Assembly: GCA_013362295.1 (NCBI GenBank)
Contig: JABFWJ010000207.1
Location: 1 to 16,667, forward strand
Reading direction: 5' to 3'
Length of the DNA stretch: 16,667 nucleotides
Source of the DNA: Thermoleophilia bacterium
GTDB taxonomy: Bacteria; Actinomycetota; Thermoleophilia; Gaiellales; Gaiellaceae
This document shows, piece by piece, positions 1-8,692 of this stretch. The notes under the pieces are model-generated. The model worked only from the letters and a program-made list of their open reading frames with translations. It did no database searches and was not told where the DNA came from. Position numbers and translations under genes: made by a program. The stretch's first letter is position 1; the number at the start of each line of letters is the position of its first letter.

Positions 1-1657
1 GGACGGGCTTCGACCAGCTCATCGCCTGCGCGCCCGCAGGGAGCGCCGGGTTGATGCCGCGGATGCGGTACCACCACGTGCCGACGTCGGTCTTGGCGAG
101 CGGGAGGACGACCGACGTCGCCGCAGTGGTCGTCGTCCACGTGGTCTTCCACGGATACGACCTGCGCGAGAGCTGAACCTCGTACGTCATTGCGCCGGCG
201 GCCGGCTCCCACGCGACGAGGGGCGAATCGTGAACCGTCGGCACCTTCGCGGCCGACGCGATCACGCGTCCGCTCGGTGCGAGACCCGAGACCCAGGGTG
301 TGCTCGACCGCGCGGTGACGACCGGCTGCGTGATCTTGCCGAAGCTCATCCCGATGCCGGCCTCGCACTGGTCCTGCGGCACGACCGCGTCGTCGTACTC
401 GATGTTCCCGTCGTAGGCGGTACCCGGGGTGAGCTTCGAGCTCGGCACCGCGCTCACGGGAACGACCGTCCAGTAGTAGCGGCCGTTCGGCCAGCCGGAA
501 TCCCAGAGGTCGACGCTCGCGTCCGCGGAGCCCTTCCCCGGCAGCTCGTTCGACTTGACGGCTTTGCCGGTCGCGTCGAACACCTTGCCCTCGTCCCCCC
601 AGGTCGTCAGGTACGGGGCGGTGTTCCAGTCCGGCAGCGCCTTCATCGTGCCGGGCAGCGCGAGCGGCCCACCGGACACGCGAGGCACGTAGGCGGGGCT
701 GCCGACGACCGATCCGGTGAAGACCCGGTTGACGCAGTGGTCGTCGGTGAAGATGTAGACCCGGTAGAGGCTCGAGCCCACCCAGCCGAGCGGGCTCAGG
801 ACGGCCGCCGACGGGCTCCAGGCGAATCCCGGCATCAGCTCGTGCGGCTTCACGGCTTGGCCCTTGCTGTCCCACACGTCGGAGATCGTGTCCGTCGCAC
901 TCAGGCTGCCGAGCGAGAGCGGCGGGTTCACGGAGGTGAAGGTCTGACTCCACGGCCCGTACGAGACGCGGGGCAGTCCGTTCTTGAGCAGGTCCTTGTC
1001 GTCGACGTACCGCAGCGCGCGGACGCGCCAGCGCACGGCCGACCAGATCGCCGGGTTGTCCTGCTTGAAGGTGAAGAACTCGCGCTCGTCGGCCGCGTTC
1101 GTCGTCGTCTCGAACGAGTACGGCGGGCTGATGTCCGGGAAGAGCACCTCGTAGCGCGTGGCGCCGTCGATCGGCTTCCACCGCATCATCCCCTCGGGCG
1201 CGCTGAGCCGTTGCGGAAAGTCGCCGTCCGCCCAGCGAAGGTTGAAGCCGAACGGCGTGCTCCACGGAGTGACCTGCTTGCCGTCGCCGGAGACCCAGCG
1301 CACGTGGGCCCAGAGCGCGTACGGGACGCCGGTCATCCACGGCAGCTGGTGGGCGACGGAGACCGCCGGCATCTTCAGGTTCTTGTACGAGAACAGCACC
1401 GCCGAGTCTGTGAACGAGCGGTTCGTCGCCAGCTCGAACTCGTAGGAGCCGTCACGCCTGGTGACGGGCGACCAGGCGAACGAGGGCGTCCGCGGGTAGT
1501 ACTTGAGCGGCGCCTCGTCCGGCCGCAGCAGGAAGGCGCGCAGGTTCGTGGGCGCCGTGGTCACGGCGTGGAACGGCGTCGGCCCTGCATCGATGTTCGC
1601 CGCCGCAGTCGGCGCGAGCACGAAGAAGGCCGCCAGGGTGACGGCGAGGCGCTTCAT
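1..1657 (-). CDS. Secreted protein with fibronectin-III-like repeats (C-terminus cut by window edge)
   Basis: An open frame of about 552 codons runs from an ATG at 1657 to the left edge without a stop, so the C-terminus is missing. The N-terminus is a signal peptide (MKR, then a hydrophobic stretch, then APTAAA as a likely cleavage region), so the product is probably exported. The mature part is rich in W, Y, T, S and P. It repeats a pattern typical of fibronectin-III or Ig-like beta-sandwich domains, of the form W-x-P-x(3,5)-G-x(2,3)-Y-E-[VLF]: FAWSPV near residue 59, MRWKPIDGATRYEV near 160 and VAWEPAAGAMTYEVQL near 490. No catalytic motif is visible. The gene starts 27 bases after the stop of the broken amidase, so it may be read from the oxidase operon. 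A weak purine-rich stretch (AAAGAAG) precedes the ATG. The role may be adhesion or surface display, but that is only inferred from the fold pattern. Confidence 0.72.
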   Translation of the reverse strand, partial: MKRLAVTLAAFFVLAPTAAANIDAGPTPFHAVTTAPTNLRAFLLRPDEAPLKYYPRTPSFAWSPVTRRDGSYEFELATNRSFTDSAVLFSYKNLKMPAVSVAHQLPWMTGVPYALWAHVRWVSGDGKQVTPWSTPFGFNLRWADGDFPQRLSAPEGMMRWKPIDGATRYEVLFPDISPPYSFETTTNAADEREFFTFKQDNPAIWSAVRWRVRALRYVDDKDLLKNGLPRVSYGPWSQTFTSVNPPLSLGSLSATDTISDVWDSKGQAVKPHELMPGFAWSPSAAVLSPLGWVGSSLYRVYIFTDDHCVNRVFTGSVVGSPAYVPRVSGGPLALPGTMKALPDWNTAPYLTTWGDEGKVFDATGKAVKSNELPGKGSADASVDLWDSGWPNGRYYWTVVPVSAVPSSKLTPGTAYDGNIEYDDAVVPQDQCEAGIGMSFGKITQPVVTARSSTPWVSGLAPSGRVIASAAKVPTVHDSPLVAWEPAAGAMTYEVQLSRRSYPWKTTWTTTTAATSVVLPLAKTDVGTWWYRIRGINPALPAGAQAMSWSKPV

Positions 1658-1684
1658 TCGTGTACTTCTTTCGGCAGGAGCCGC

Positions 1685-2752
<1,068 letters not shown>

Positions 2753-2756
<4 letters not shown>

Positions 2757-2929
2757 TCGAGCCAGAGGTAGACGAACGCGATGCCGACGGTGCCGCCGAA
2801 GAGCACGAGGAAGAGCCCGAAGAGCGCCCAGCCCCACAGCATGTTCCTGCGCGCGAGCTCGAGCTGCGCGATGTCGGGTGGCTCCACGAGCTTCGTCGGC
2901 GGTGTCGGCTCGGGAAGCGGCTCTGCCAT
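2753..2929 (-). CDS. 58-residue single-pass membrane protein of the oxidase operon
   Basis: The ATG at 2929 shares its A with the TGA of ctaB (TGATG), the same junction as between the other oxidase genes, which supports this short gene strongly. The protein begins with a Pro/Glu-rich soluble segment (MAEPLPEPTPPTKLVEPPD), a short amphipathic part (IAQLELARRN) and one hydrophobic helix from about residue 31 to the end (WGWALFGLFLVLFGG, then GIAFVYLWLD). It has no Cys or His pair for metal binding. Small single-helix proteins are common accessory subunits or assembly factors of heme-copper oxidases, and its place in the operon suggests such a role. I do not recognise a named family, and it is too short to be an actinobacterial CtaF (subunit IV). 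The function is inferred from context only. Confidence 0.78.
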
Positions 2930-4098
2930 CAGAGGATCGGGTCGAGGGCCATCGCGACGAAGAGCAGCGCGAGATAGAGGAGCGAGTAGTGGAAGAGCCG
3001 GACTGCGGCAGTGCGCTCCAGCGTTCGGCGCAGCTCGACCGCGTACCAGATGAAGACGCCGCCGAGCACCGCGGCCGCGGCGCCGTAGACGAGTCCGAAC
3101 ATGCCGAGCACGGCGGGCGCCAGCGTGACCGCCACGAGCAGGAGGGTGTAGCGGACGATCTGCCGCGCAGTCTCTTTGTCGCCGCGCGCGACGGGCAGCA
3201 TCGGAACTCCCGCCTTCGCGTAGTGCTCCTTGATCATCAGCGCGAGCGCCCAGAAATGCGGTGGCGTCCACACGAACACGACCGCGAACATGACGAGCGC
3301 CGCCCAGCCGAGGTGACCGTTCGCACTCGCGTAGCCGACGAGCGGCGGCACCGCGCCGGCCGCGCCGCCGATCACGATGTTCTGCGGCGTCGACCGCTTC
3401 AGCCAACGCGTGTAAACCAGCACATAGAAGAGATTGCCGGCGAGTGCGAGCAGCGCGGTCGGCAGGTTGACGAGCGAGTCGAGCAGCACGAACGAGAACG
3501 CCGACAGGGCGAGGCCGAACTCGAGCGCGCGCTCGGCGGGAACGCGGCCGGACGCGACGGGGCGCGACGCCGTCCGCGCGCCCATCAGCCTGTCGATGTC
3601 GCGGTCGAGGTAGTGGTTCAGCGCGGACGCGCCGCCGCAGGCGAGCGCCAGGCCGACGATCGTGAGCGTGAACGCGTCCCACGCGGGGACGCCCGACGCG
3701 CCGACGAATGCGCCCGCTGCGCCGGTCAGGAGGAGCAGCGACATGATCCGCGGCTTCGTGAGCGCGACGTAATCGCGGAGCGGTCCCTGCACGGTCCGCC
3801 CGCGGAACGCGCCGGCCGCGAGGACGACCGTGGCGGCCAGCGCGAGCGACGCGAATGTCAGGTGCAGGGCCGGGCCGGTGAGGAGTGCCGCGAGGCCGAA
3901 GAGGACGAGCGCCGTCAGCGCGGCCGGCAGCAGTCTGCGCGCCGACACCCACGCCGTCGCGGTGAGCGCGGCGAGCGGCGGAACGGCGAGCGCCGCCAGC
4001 ACGCGGTGCGCGGTATCCCAGCCTGCGGCGCCGGAGACGACCGCGAGCCCGGTTCCGAGGACCGCCGCGATCGCCGTCAGCCTGGCCCACGCGCCCAT
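2929..4098 (-). CDS. ctaB: Heme O synthase (protoheme IX farnesyltransferase) with N-terminal half-CtaA-like domain
   Basis: CtaB transfers a farnesyl group to heme B, giving heme O for the oxidase; it is an integral membrane UbiA-family prenyltransferase. Residues about 107-389 are the UbiA domain: RDYVALTKPRI at the start, the first Asp-rich motif NHYLDRDIDRLMGART (N161, D165, D169), WTPPHFWALAL, and MLPVARGDKETARQIVRYT in the second substrate loop. The protein is 389 residues, about 90-100 longer than ordinary CtaB. The extra N-terminus forms about four hydrophobic segments with AHR (His31) and LHL (His79) placed as in one half of CtaA/COX15, a heme-binding four-helix bundle. The ATG at 4098 overlaps the ctaD stop as TGATG, and the end overlaps the next gene in the same way. 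The open frame continues upstream of the ATG, but that part is only a shadow of ctaD in another phase. Confidence 0.93.
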   Translation of the reverse strand: MGAWARLTAIAAVLGTGLAVVSGAAGWDTAHRVLAALAVPPLAALTATAWVSARRLLPAALTALVLFGLAALLTGPALHLTFASLALAATVVLAAGAFRGRTVQGPLRDYVALTKPRIMSLLLLTGAAGAFVGASGVPAWDAFTLTIVGLALACGGASALNHYLDRDIDRLMGARTASRPVASGRVPAERALEFGLALSAFSFVLLDSLVNLPTALLALAGNLFYVLVYTRWLKRSTPQNIVIGGAAGAVPPLVGYASANGHLGWAALVMFAVVFVWTPPHFWALALMIKEHYAKAGVPMLPVARGDKETARQIVRYTLLLVAVTLAPAVLGMFGLVYGAAAAVLGGVFIWYAVELRRTLERTAAVRLFHYSLLYLALLFVAMALDPIL

Positions 4099-5741
4099 CA
4101 GAACCCCCGTGTCTCCGCGAGCCGCCGGCGCAGGTCGCGCAACGGCCGCGCCGACGTCACGTAGGGGACCTTGTCGAAGTTCCAGGCCGGGGGCGGCGAG
4201 GTCGTGTACCACTCGAGCGTGTCGGCGAGCCACGGGTCGTTCCCTGCGCGCGGTCCCGAGCGCGACGTCTTCACGATGTTGACGAGGAACACCAGCATTG
4301 CGAGCCCCATCAGGTACGAGCCTATCGTCGACACGAGGTTGTAGCCCTCCCACAGGCCGCCCTCGTGGTAGGTGTAGACGCGGCGCGGCATCCCGAGCAT
4401 CCCCAGCATGTGCTGCGGGAAGAACGTCAGGTTGAAGCCGACGAACGTCAGCCAGAAGTGCCACTTGCCGAGCGTCTCGTCGAGGACGCGGCCGAACATC
4501 TTGGGCCACCAGTAGTAGAGGCCGGCAAAGATCCCGAACATCGAGCCGCCGAACAGGACGTAGTGCAGGTGCGCGACGACGAAGTACGTGTCGGTGACCG
4601 CCCAGTCGATCGGGAAGGCCGCGAGGAAGATCCCCGAGATGCCGCCGATCGTGAACACGGCGATGAAGCCGAGCGCCCACAGCATCGGCGTGTCGAACGA
4701 GATGCTGCCGCGCCAGATCGTCGCGAGCCAGTTGAAGATCTTCACGCCCGTCGGGATCGCGATGATCATCGAGCTGATCATGAAGAAGATGTCGAGGCCG
4801 ACCGGCAGGCCGACGGCGAACATGTGGTGCGCCCACACGAGCAGCGAGTAGAACGCGATCCCCGCGGTCGAGAAGGCGACCGCCTTGTAGCCGAAGATTG
4901 GCTTGCGCGCGAACACCGGGAGGATCTCCGAGATCATCCCCATCGCCGGCAGCACCATGATGTAGACCTCGGGGTGCCCGAAGAACCAGAACACATGCTG
5001 GTAGAGGAGCGGCGCGCCGCCGTGCGACGGATCGAAGAAGTGCGTCCCCGCTTGCCTGTCCAGCAACATGAGTGTCAACCCGGCCGACAGCGTCGGCAGC
5101 ACGATGATCAACAGCCACGCGTAGGTGACGATCGCCCAGCAGAAGAGCGGGAGGCGCATCCACGACATGCCGGGCGTGCGCATGTTGTGCGTCGTCACGA
5201 CGAAGTTGATCGCGCCGGCGAGCGACGAGATCGTCAGGATGTGCAGGCCGAGGATCCAGAGGTCGGGCCCGTTCCCCGGCATGTGCAGGGTGGAGAGCGG
5301 CGTGTACATCGTCCAGCCGCCGCGCGCCGGCCCGTTCTTCGCGAAGAAGCTCAGCATCAGCACGGCGCCGCCGAGGAAATAGAGCCAGTACGACAGCGCG
5401 TTCAGGCGCGGGAACGCCATGTCGCGCGCGCCGATCATCAACGGCACGAGGTAGTTGCCGAACCCGGCGAGGATCGGGACGATGACGAGGAAGATCATCG
5501 TCGTGCCGTGCATCGTGACGACCTGGTTGTAGGCGTTCTTCGTCAGGACGTGCTCCGCCGGCGTCGCGAGCTGCGTGCGAATCAACAGTGCGAGCAGGCC
5601 CCCGATCCCGAAGAAGACGAGCGCCGTCCAGATGTAGAGCAGGCCGATCCGCTTGTGGTCGACGGTCGTGAGCCACGCCGTCACCCGCCCACGGCGCCAG
5701 TCGGCGCGGTACGGGGAGACCGCCTCGACGTTGACGGCCAT
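4098..5741 (-). CDS. ctaD: Cytochrome c oxidase subunit I (A1-type heme-copper oxidase)
   Basis: This is the catalytic subunit that reduces O2 to water at the heme a3-CuB centre and pumps protons. The 547-residue length and the roughly twelve membrane helices are normal for the family. Visible residues are: low-spin heme His78 (TMHGTTM); CuB ligand His256 with Glu258 and the cross-linking Tyr260 in GHPEVY; CuB ligands His305-His306 (AHHMF); heme ligands His391 and His393 (AHLHYV); D-channel Asp107 and Asn114 (GARDMAFPRLN); and K-channel Thr331/Lys334 (IPTGVK). The Glu in HPEVY together with the D-channel Asp marks an A1-type enzyme. The ATG at 5741 lies in a TGATG overlap with coxB, and the stop overlaps ctaB in the same way, so the three are very likely translated from one mRNA. 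Confidence 0.98.
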   Translation of the reverse strand: MAVNVEAVSPYRADWRRGRVTAWLTTVDHKRIGLLYIWTALVFFGIGGLLALLIRTQLATPAEHVLTKNAYNQVVTMHGTTMIFLVIVPILAGFGNYLVPLMIGARDMAFPRLNALSYWLYFLGGAVLMLSFFAKNGPARGGWTMYTPLSTLHMPGNGPDLWILGLHILTISSLAGAINFVVTTHNMRTPGMSWMRLPLFCWAIVTYAWLLIIVLPTLSAGLTLMLLDRQAGTHFFDPSHGGAPLLYQHVFWFFGHPEVYIMVLPAMGMISEILPVFARKPIFGYKAVAFSTAGIAFYSLLVWAHHMFAVGLPVGLDIFFMISSMIIAIPTGVKIFNWLATIWRGSISFDTPMLWALGFIAVFTIGGISGIFLAAFPIDWAVTDTYFVVAHLHYVLFGGSMFGIFAGLYYWWPKMFGRVLDETLGKWHFWLTFVGFNLTFFPQHMLGMLGMPRRVYTYHEGGLWEGYNLVSTIGSYLMGLAMLVFLVNIVKTSRSGPRAGNDPWLADTLEWYTTSPPPAWNFDKVPYVTSARPLRDLRRRLAETRGF

Positions 5742-6721
5742 CAGCTCCCGCCTCCGCTGCCCGCGAATTGCTTCGTGTAGGCGATCAGCGCGTCGATCTG
5801 CGTGCCCGACCAGTCACGGCCCACCGAGGGCATCTGGCCCTGTCCGCGGCGCAGCAGCTGCTCGATGCCCCGGCGGTCGGCGAGCAGCGGATTGCCCTTC
5901 AGGTCCGGGCCGATGTACTTGCTGCCGATCCGGTGGCACTTCATGCACACGCCTTCGAACTCCTCCCGCCCGAGCGCCGCACCGCCCTGCGCCCGCTTGG
6001 AGATGAACGAGTCGTACTGCGGTCGGGGCACGACGGTCACCGTCGCGCTCATCGCGGCGTGCTGGACACCGCACAGCTCGTAGCACTGCGCCTTGTACGT
6101 CCCGGCGTGCGCCTTGAACCACGTCTTGTTCACGTTGCCGGGGATCGCGTCGTACTTTCCGCCGAAGTCGGGCACCCACCACGAATGGATCACGTCCCAC
6201 GTCGGTGCGGTGATGTCCTCGTGCACGACCTGGTTCGCGGGCGCGACGAGGTTGTTGATCGACACGGCGCCGTTCGGATACGTGAACTGCCAGTAGAACT
6301 GCCGGCCCGAGATGTGGATCCGCGTCTGGTCGGCGGCCGCGGCCTTCGGCGCATCGGCGATTCCCGGCAGCAGGTAGAAGACGAAGCTCCCGATCGCCGC
6401 GAGGAAGACGACCGGCACGACCGTCCAGATGATCTCGAGCTTGGTCGAGCCGTGGATCTGCGGCCCTTCGGCTGTGCGCGCACGTCGGCCGCGGCGGTAC
6501 TTGACGACGAAGATGACGAGCGCCGCCTCGACGCCGAGCAGGATGAAGCCGGTGAAGATCGAGACGAAGATGAACGCGTGATGGACGCGATGACCGTTCG
6601 GCGAATGTGCCTCCCCAGGGAGAAAACCACCGTTGCCCGCAGAGGCGGCAACCGTCGTCGAGAGACCGGCAGCGGTTGTGACGAGGGTGGCAAGGGCGAA
6701 TCGGCGCACGCCGGGTGGCAT
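5741..6721 (-). CDS. ctaC: Cytochrome c oxidase subunit II with fused C-terminal cytochrome c domain (caa3-type)
   Basis: Subunit II accepts electrons and passes them through the CuA centre to subunit I. The 326-residue protein has a signal peptide (residues 1-28, with ATLVTTAAGLSTTVAASA), two membrane helices (about 48-74 and 96-119) and a periplasmic-side cupredoxin domain. The CuA ligands are visible: His179 (DVIHSWW), then C213, E215, C217, H221 and M224 in CYELCGVQHAAM. A cytochrome c domain follows: CMKCH at 259-263 binds heme, and Met297 (GQGQMPS) is the likely sixth ligand. The fusion means the oxidase carries its own electron donor, as in caa3 oxidases. The start at 6721 has no clear ribosome binding site and lies 10 bases from a divergent start; a GTG four codons downstream is an alternative. 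The stop overlaps ctaD as TGATG. Confidence 0.97.
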   Translation of the reverse strand: MPPGVRRFALATLVTTAAGLSTTVAASAGNGGFLPGEAHSPNGHRVHHAFIFVSIFTGFILLGVEAALVIFVVKYRRGRRARTAEGPQIHGSTKLEIIWTVVPVVFLAAIGSFVFYLLPGIADAPKAAAADQTRIHISGRQFYWQFTYPNGAVSINNLVAPANQVVHEDITAPTWDVIHSWWVPDFGGKYDAIPGNVNKTWFKAHAGTYKAQCYELCGVQHAAMSATVTVVPRPQYDSFISKRAQGGAALGREEFEGVCMKCHRIGSKYIGPDLKGNPLLADRRGIEQLLRRGQGQMPSVGRDWSGTQIDALIAYTKQFAGSGGGS

Positions 6722-6731
6722 CGTATAGAGC

Positions 6732-7025
6732 GTGGAATCGAGGAGTCAGGTTGAGCTGCCCGCGCACGTCGAAGGCCCGTTCGAGGTGTTCGTGAACGGC
6801 GTTCCGCAAGAGCGCGGTGTCGACTACGACCAGCTCGGGCGAACGCTGGTCTTCCGCGACGAGCTCGCGCACGAGGGAAGGCTCGGCTTCTGGCGGTGGC
6901 TCAGCCTCTTCCTCGGCGTCGCGGGGACGTACCGGAAGAACGACACCGTCGACATCGTCTACACGCACCGCGGCACCCGGACCGTGGCGTCGCTCCAGGC
7001 CGAGCGCCGGAGCAGCTCGGCGTAG
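6732..7025 (+). CDS. Conserved small protein of unknown function (97 residues)
   Basis: I recognise this as a type of short conserved actinobacterial protein but know no function for it. The sequence has features of a real small beta-rich protein: VEGPFEVFVNGVPQERGVDY, then a central LVFRDELAHEGRLGFWRWL and GTYRKNDTVDIVYTHRG. FVNGVPQERGVDY followed by LVF resembles the ligand- or tail-associated beta folds in which a short turn follows each strand, but this is only an impression. There is no signal peptide or catalytic motif; the Trp-rich LGFWRWLSLFLGVAG stretch (about 56-70) is a possible amphipathic or membrane-touching helix. The start is taken as GTG at 6732, which lies only 10 bases from the divergent coxB start. 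An AGGAG at 6741-6745 lies inside the frame and has no good in-frame start after it, so the exact start is uncertain. It may be co-transcribed with the glycosyltransferase 73 bases downstream. Confidence 0.7.
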   Translation: MESRSQVELPAHVEGPFEVFVNGVPQERGVDYDQLGRTLVFRDELAHEGRLGFWRWLSLFLGVAGTYRKNDTVDIVYTHRGTRTVASLQAERRSSSA

Positions 7026-7043
7026 AGCTCCACGGTCTCGCGC

Positions 7044-7064
7044 GGTTCGACGTTCAGGTTCGAC
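7044..7064. repeat. Short direct repeat GGTTCGAC x2 before the first glycosyltransferase
   Basis: GGTTCGAC occurs at 7044-7051 and again at 7057-7064, a 13-base period, in the 73-base gap between the small conserved gene and the GT39 gene. The second copy is part of TCAGGTTCGAC (7054-7064), an 11-mer found again at 8684-8694 in the palindrome cluster downstream. This may be an operator or chance; nothing else is visible in the gap. Confidence 0.35.
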
Positions 7065-7098
7065 TCGCCGCCAGTATCGCTGGTACGTTCAGTCCGCT

Positions 7099-8646
7099 TT
7101 GGCGAGCGTCGAGGTAGCGCGCAGGCCCCGCGCCGGCCTGCTGCAGGGCGCGATCGAGTCCCGCTGGGCGACACCCGTCGCGCTCGGCGCGCTCGTCGCG
7201 CTCTCGTTGTTCATCCGCACGCGCCAGCTGGGTGCCGGCTTCTGGATCGACGAGGGCATCTCGGTCGGGCTCGCGCACCACCACTGGTCGTCGATCCCGT
7301 CGCTCCTGCGGCAGGACGGCTCGCCGCCCGCGTACTACATGCTGCTCGGGCTCTGGATCCGCCTGTTCGGCGACACCGAGCGCGCGACGCACGCGCTCTC
7401 GCTCATGTTCGGGCTCGCGTGCATCCCCCTCGCGTACGCGACCGCGCGCTCCCTCTTCGACCGGACGACCGGTTTCGTCTGCGCACTCCTCGCCACCGTC
7501 GATCCGTTCCTCACCTACTACGCGCAGGAGACGCGCATGTACGAGCTCGAGGCATTCCTCTCGCTCGTGATCGCGTACGCCTACGTGCAGGGCGTGCTCC
7601 GCGGCCGCCGCCTGTGGGCGGCGGTGCTCGTGCCGTCCGTCGCCCTGCTCCTCTATTCGCACAACTGGGGGCTCTTCGTCTGTATCGCACTCGCTCTGAC
7701 GACGCTCGTGCTCGCGCGCGAGCGGCTGCGGCTGTTCGGGCTCGTCGCGTTGGGCGTCGCGGTGCTCTACGCGCCGTGGGTGCCGACGCTGCTCTCCCAG
7801 GCGAGGCATACAGGCGCGCCGTGGTCGACGTCGCCGAGTCTGCGTGACCTGGTGATGGCGCCGATGTCGGTCCTCGGCGGTGAGGCGCCGTACTTCGCGC
7901 TCGCGCTCGTCGGCGGCGCGGCACTCGCGGCGGTCGTGCGCAACCGCGGCGACGCCGAGCGCCGTGTCGTGCTCGCGCTCGCGCTCCTCGGGACCGTGAC
8001 GATCGCCGCGGCGTTCGTCTCCTCACAACTGTCGCCCGCGTGGACGGCCCGTTACTTCGCCGTCGTGCTCGGCCCCGCGCTGCTGCTCGCCGCGCGTGGC
8101 CTCGTGCGAGCGCAGCGGCTCGGGCTCGTGGCGCTTGTCGCCGTGCTGTTCATCTGGGGCTACTACACCGTGCGCAACGACAAGGAGAACGCACGCCAGA
8201 TCACCGCCGCCCTCGTACCGTACGTCCATCCCGGTGAGCTGATCGTCTCGACGCACCCGGAACAGGTTCCCGTGCTGCGCTACTACCTCGGGCCGGGGAG
8301 CCGGTGGGCGACGACGCTCGGGCCGGTGCGCGACGCGCAGGTGTTCGACTGGCGCGACGCAGTCGTGCGGCTCCGCGACGCACGCGCGAAGGCGACTCTC
8401 GACGCGCTGCTCGCGACGGTGCCGCGCGGCCGCGAGTTCATCGTCGTCTCGCCGGTCTTCCGGGACTACCGCGCCTGGCGGGCAAAGTGGACGAAGCTTG
8501 TGTGGCAGAAGTCGCAGGCGTGGACGTGGCTGCTGCAGCGCGACCGCCGCCTGCAGCTCGTCGCGCACATCTCGACCGACGAGATCGCCGCCCGCACGAA
8601 CTACTTCAAGCCGCTGCAGGCCTTCGTCTATCGCAAGGTGCGCTGA
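7099..8646 (+). CDS. GT39-type (PMT/ArnT-like) integral membrane glycosyltransferase
   Basis: The protein looks like a polyprenyl-phosphate-sugar-dependent glycosyltransferase of the PMT/ArnT fold (PMT_2 type), which transfers a sugar from a lipid carrier to a glycan, lipid or protein on the outer face of the membrane. After a basic N-terminus there is a first membrane helix, and then FWIDEGISVG with the Asp-Glu pair (D51-E52) typical of the first external loop. GSPPAYYMLLGLW and YAQETRMYELEAFLS are further hallmark segments of the family. About ten more hydrophobic helices follow up to residue 360, then a soluble C-terminal domain of about 150 residues containing VPVLRYYLG and EFIVVSPVFRDY. 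The start is uncertain: the frame is open far upstream, no ATG is near the first helix, and TTG at 7099 is the best of the local choices. No ribosome binding site is evident. Donor and acceptor are unknown. Confidence 0.87.
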   Translation: MASVEVARRPRAGLLQGAIESRWATPVALGALVALSLFIRTRQLGAGFWIDEGISVGLAHHHWSSIPSLLRQDGSPPAYYMLLGLWIRLFGDTERATHALSLMFGLACIPLAYATARSLFDRTTGFVCALLATVDPFLTYYAQETRMYELEAFLSLVIAYAYVQGVLRGRRLWAAVLVPSVALLLYSHNWGLFVCIALALTTLVLARERLRLFGLVALGVAVLYAPWVPTLLSQARHTGAPWSTSPSLRDLVMAPMSVLGGEAPYFALALVGGAALAAVVRNRGDAERRVVLALALLGTVTIAAAFVSSQLSPAWTARYFAVVLGPALLLAARGLVRAQRLGLVALVAVLFIWGYYTVRNDKENARQITAALVPYVHPGELIVSTHPEQVPVLRYYLGPGSRWATTLGPVRDAQVFDWRDAVVRLRDARAKATLDALLATVPRGREFIVVSPVFRDYRAWRAKWTKLVWQKSQAWTWLLQRDRRLQLVAHISTDEIAARTNYFKPLQAFVYRKVR

Positions 8647-8659
8647 GCTCCGAAAGGCG

Positions 8660-8692
8660 CGAATCTGATTCGGCTGCGCCGAATCAGGTTCG
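8660..8692. repeat. Strong stem-loop, 15-base arms, 3-base loop
   Basis: The left arm CGAATCTGATTCGGC (8660-8674) pairs with the right arm GCCGAATCAGGTTCG (8678-8692) across the loop TGC. The only non-Watson-Crick pair is one T-G (U-G in RNA). No T-run follows, so it is not a classic intrinsic terminator, though it lies 13 bases after the stop of the glycosyltransferase and could still stabilise the 3' end. It is made of copies 1 and 2 of the 13-base motif of the cluster. Confidence 0.8.

Noticed and set aside
4099..5676. Upstream extension of ctaB to a 915-residue protein
   Set aside because: The part above the ATG at 4098 is ctaD read in the wrong phase (Arg/Ala/Asp-rich, no helices). The TGATG junction fixes the real start.
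4365..5780. Plus-strand frame of 471 codons opposite ctaD
   Set aside because: It mirrors the ctaD coding frame and has no domain, signal peptide or normal composition.
8660..8692. Intrinsic terminator for the first glycosyltransferase
   Set aside because: The stem is strong but no T-run follows, and the arms are copies of the repeat motif, so it is better described as part of the repeat cluster.
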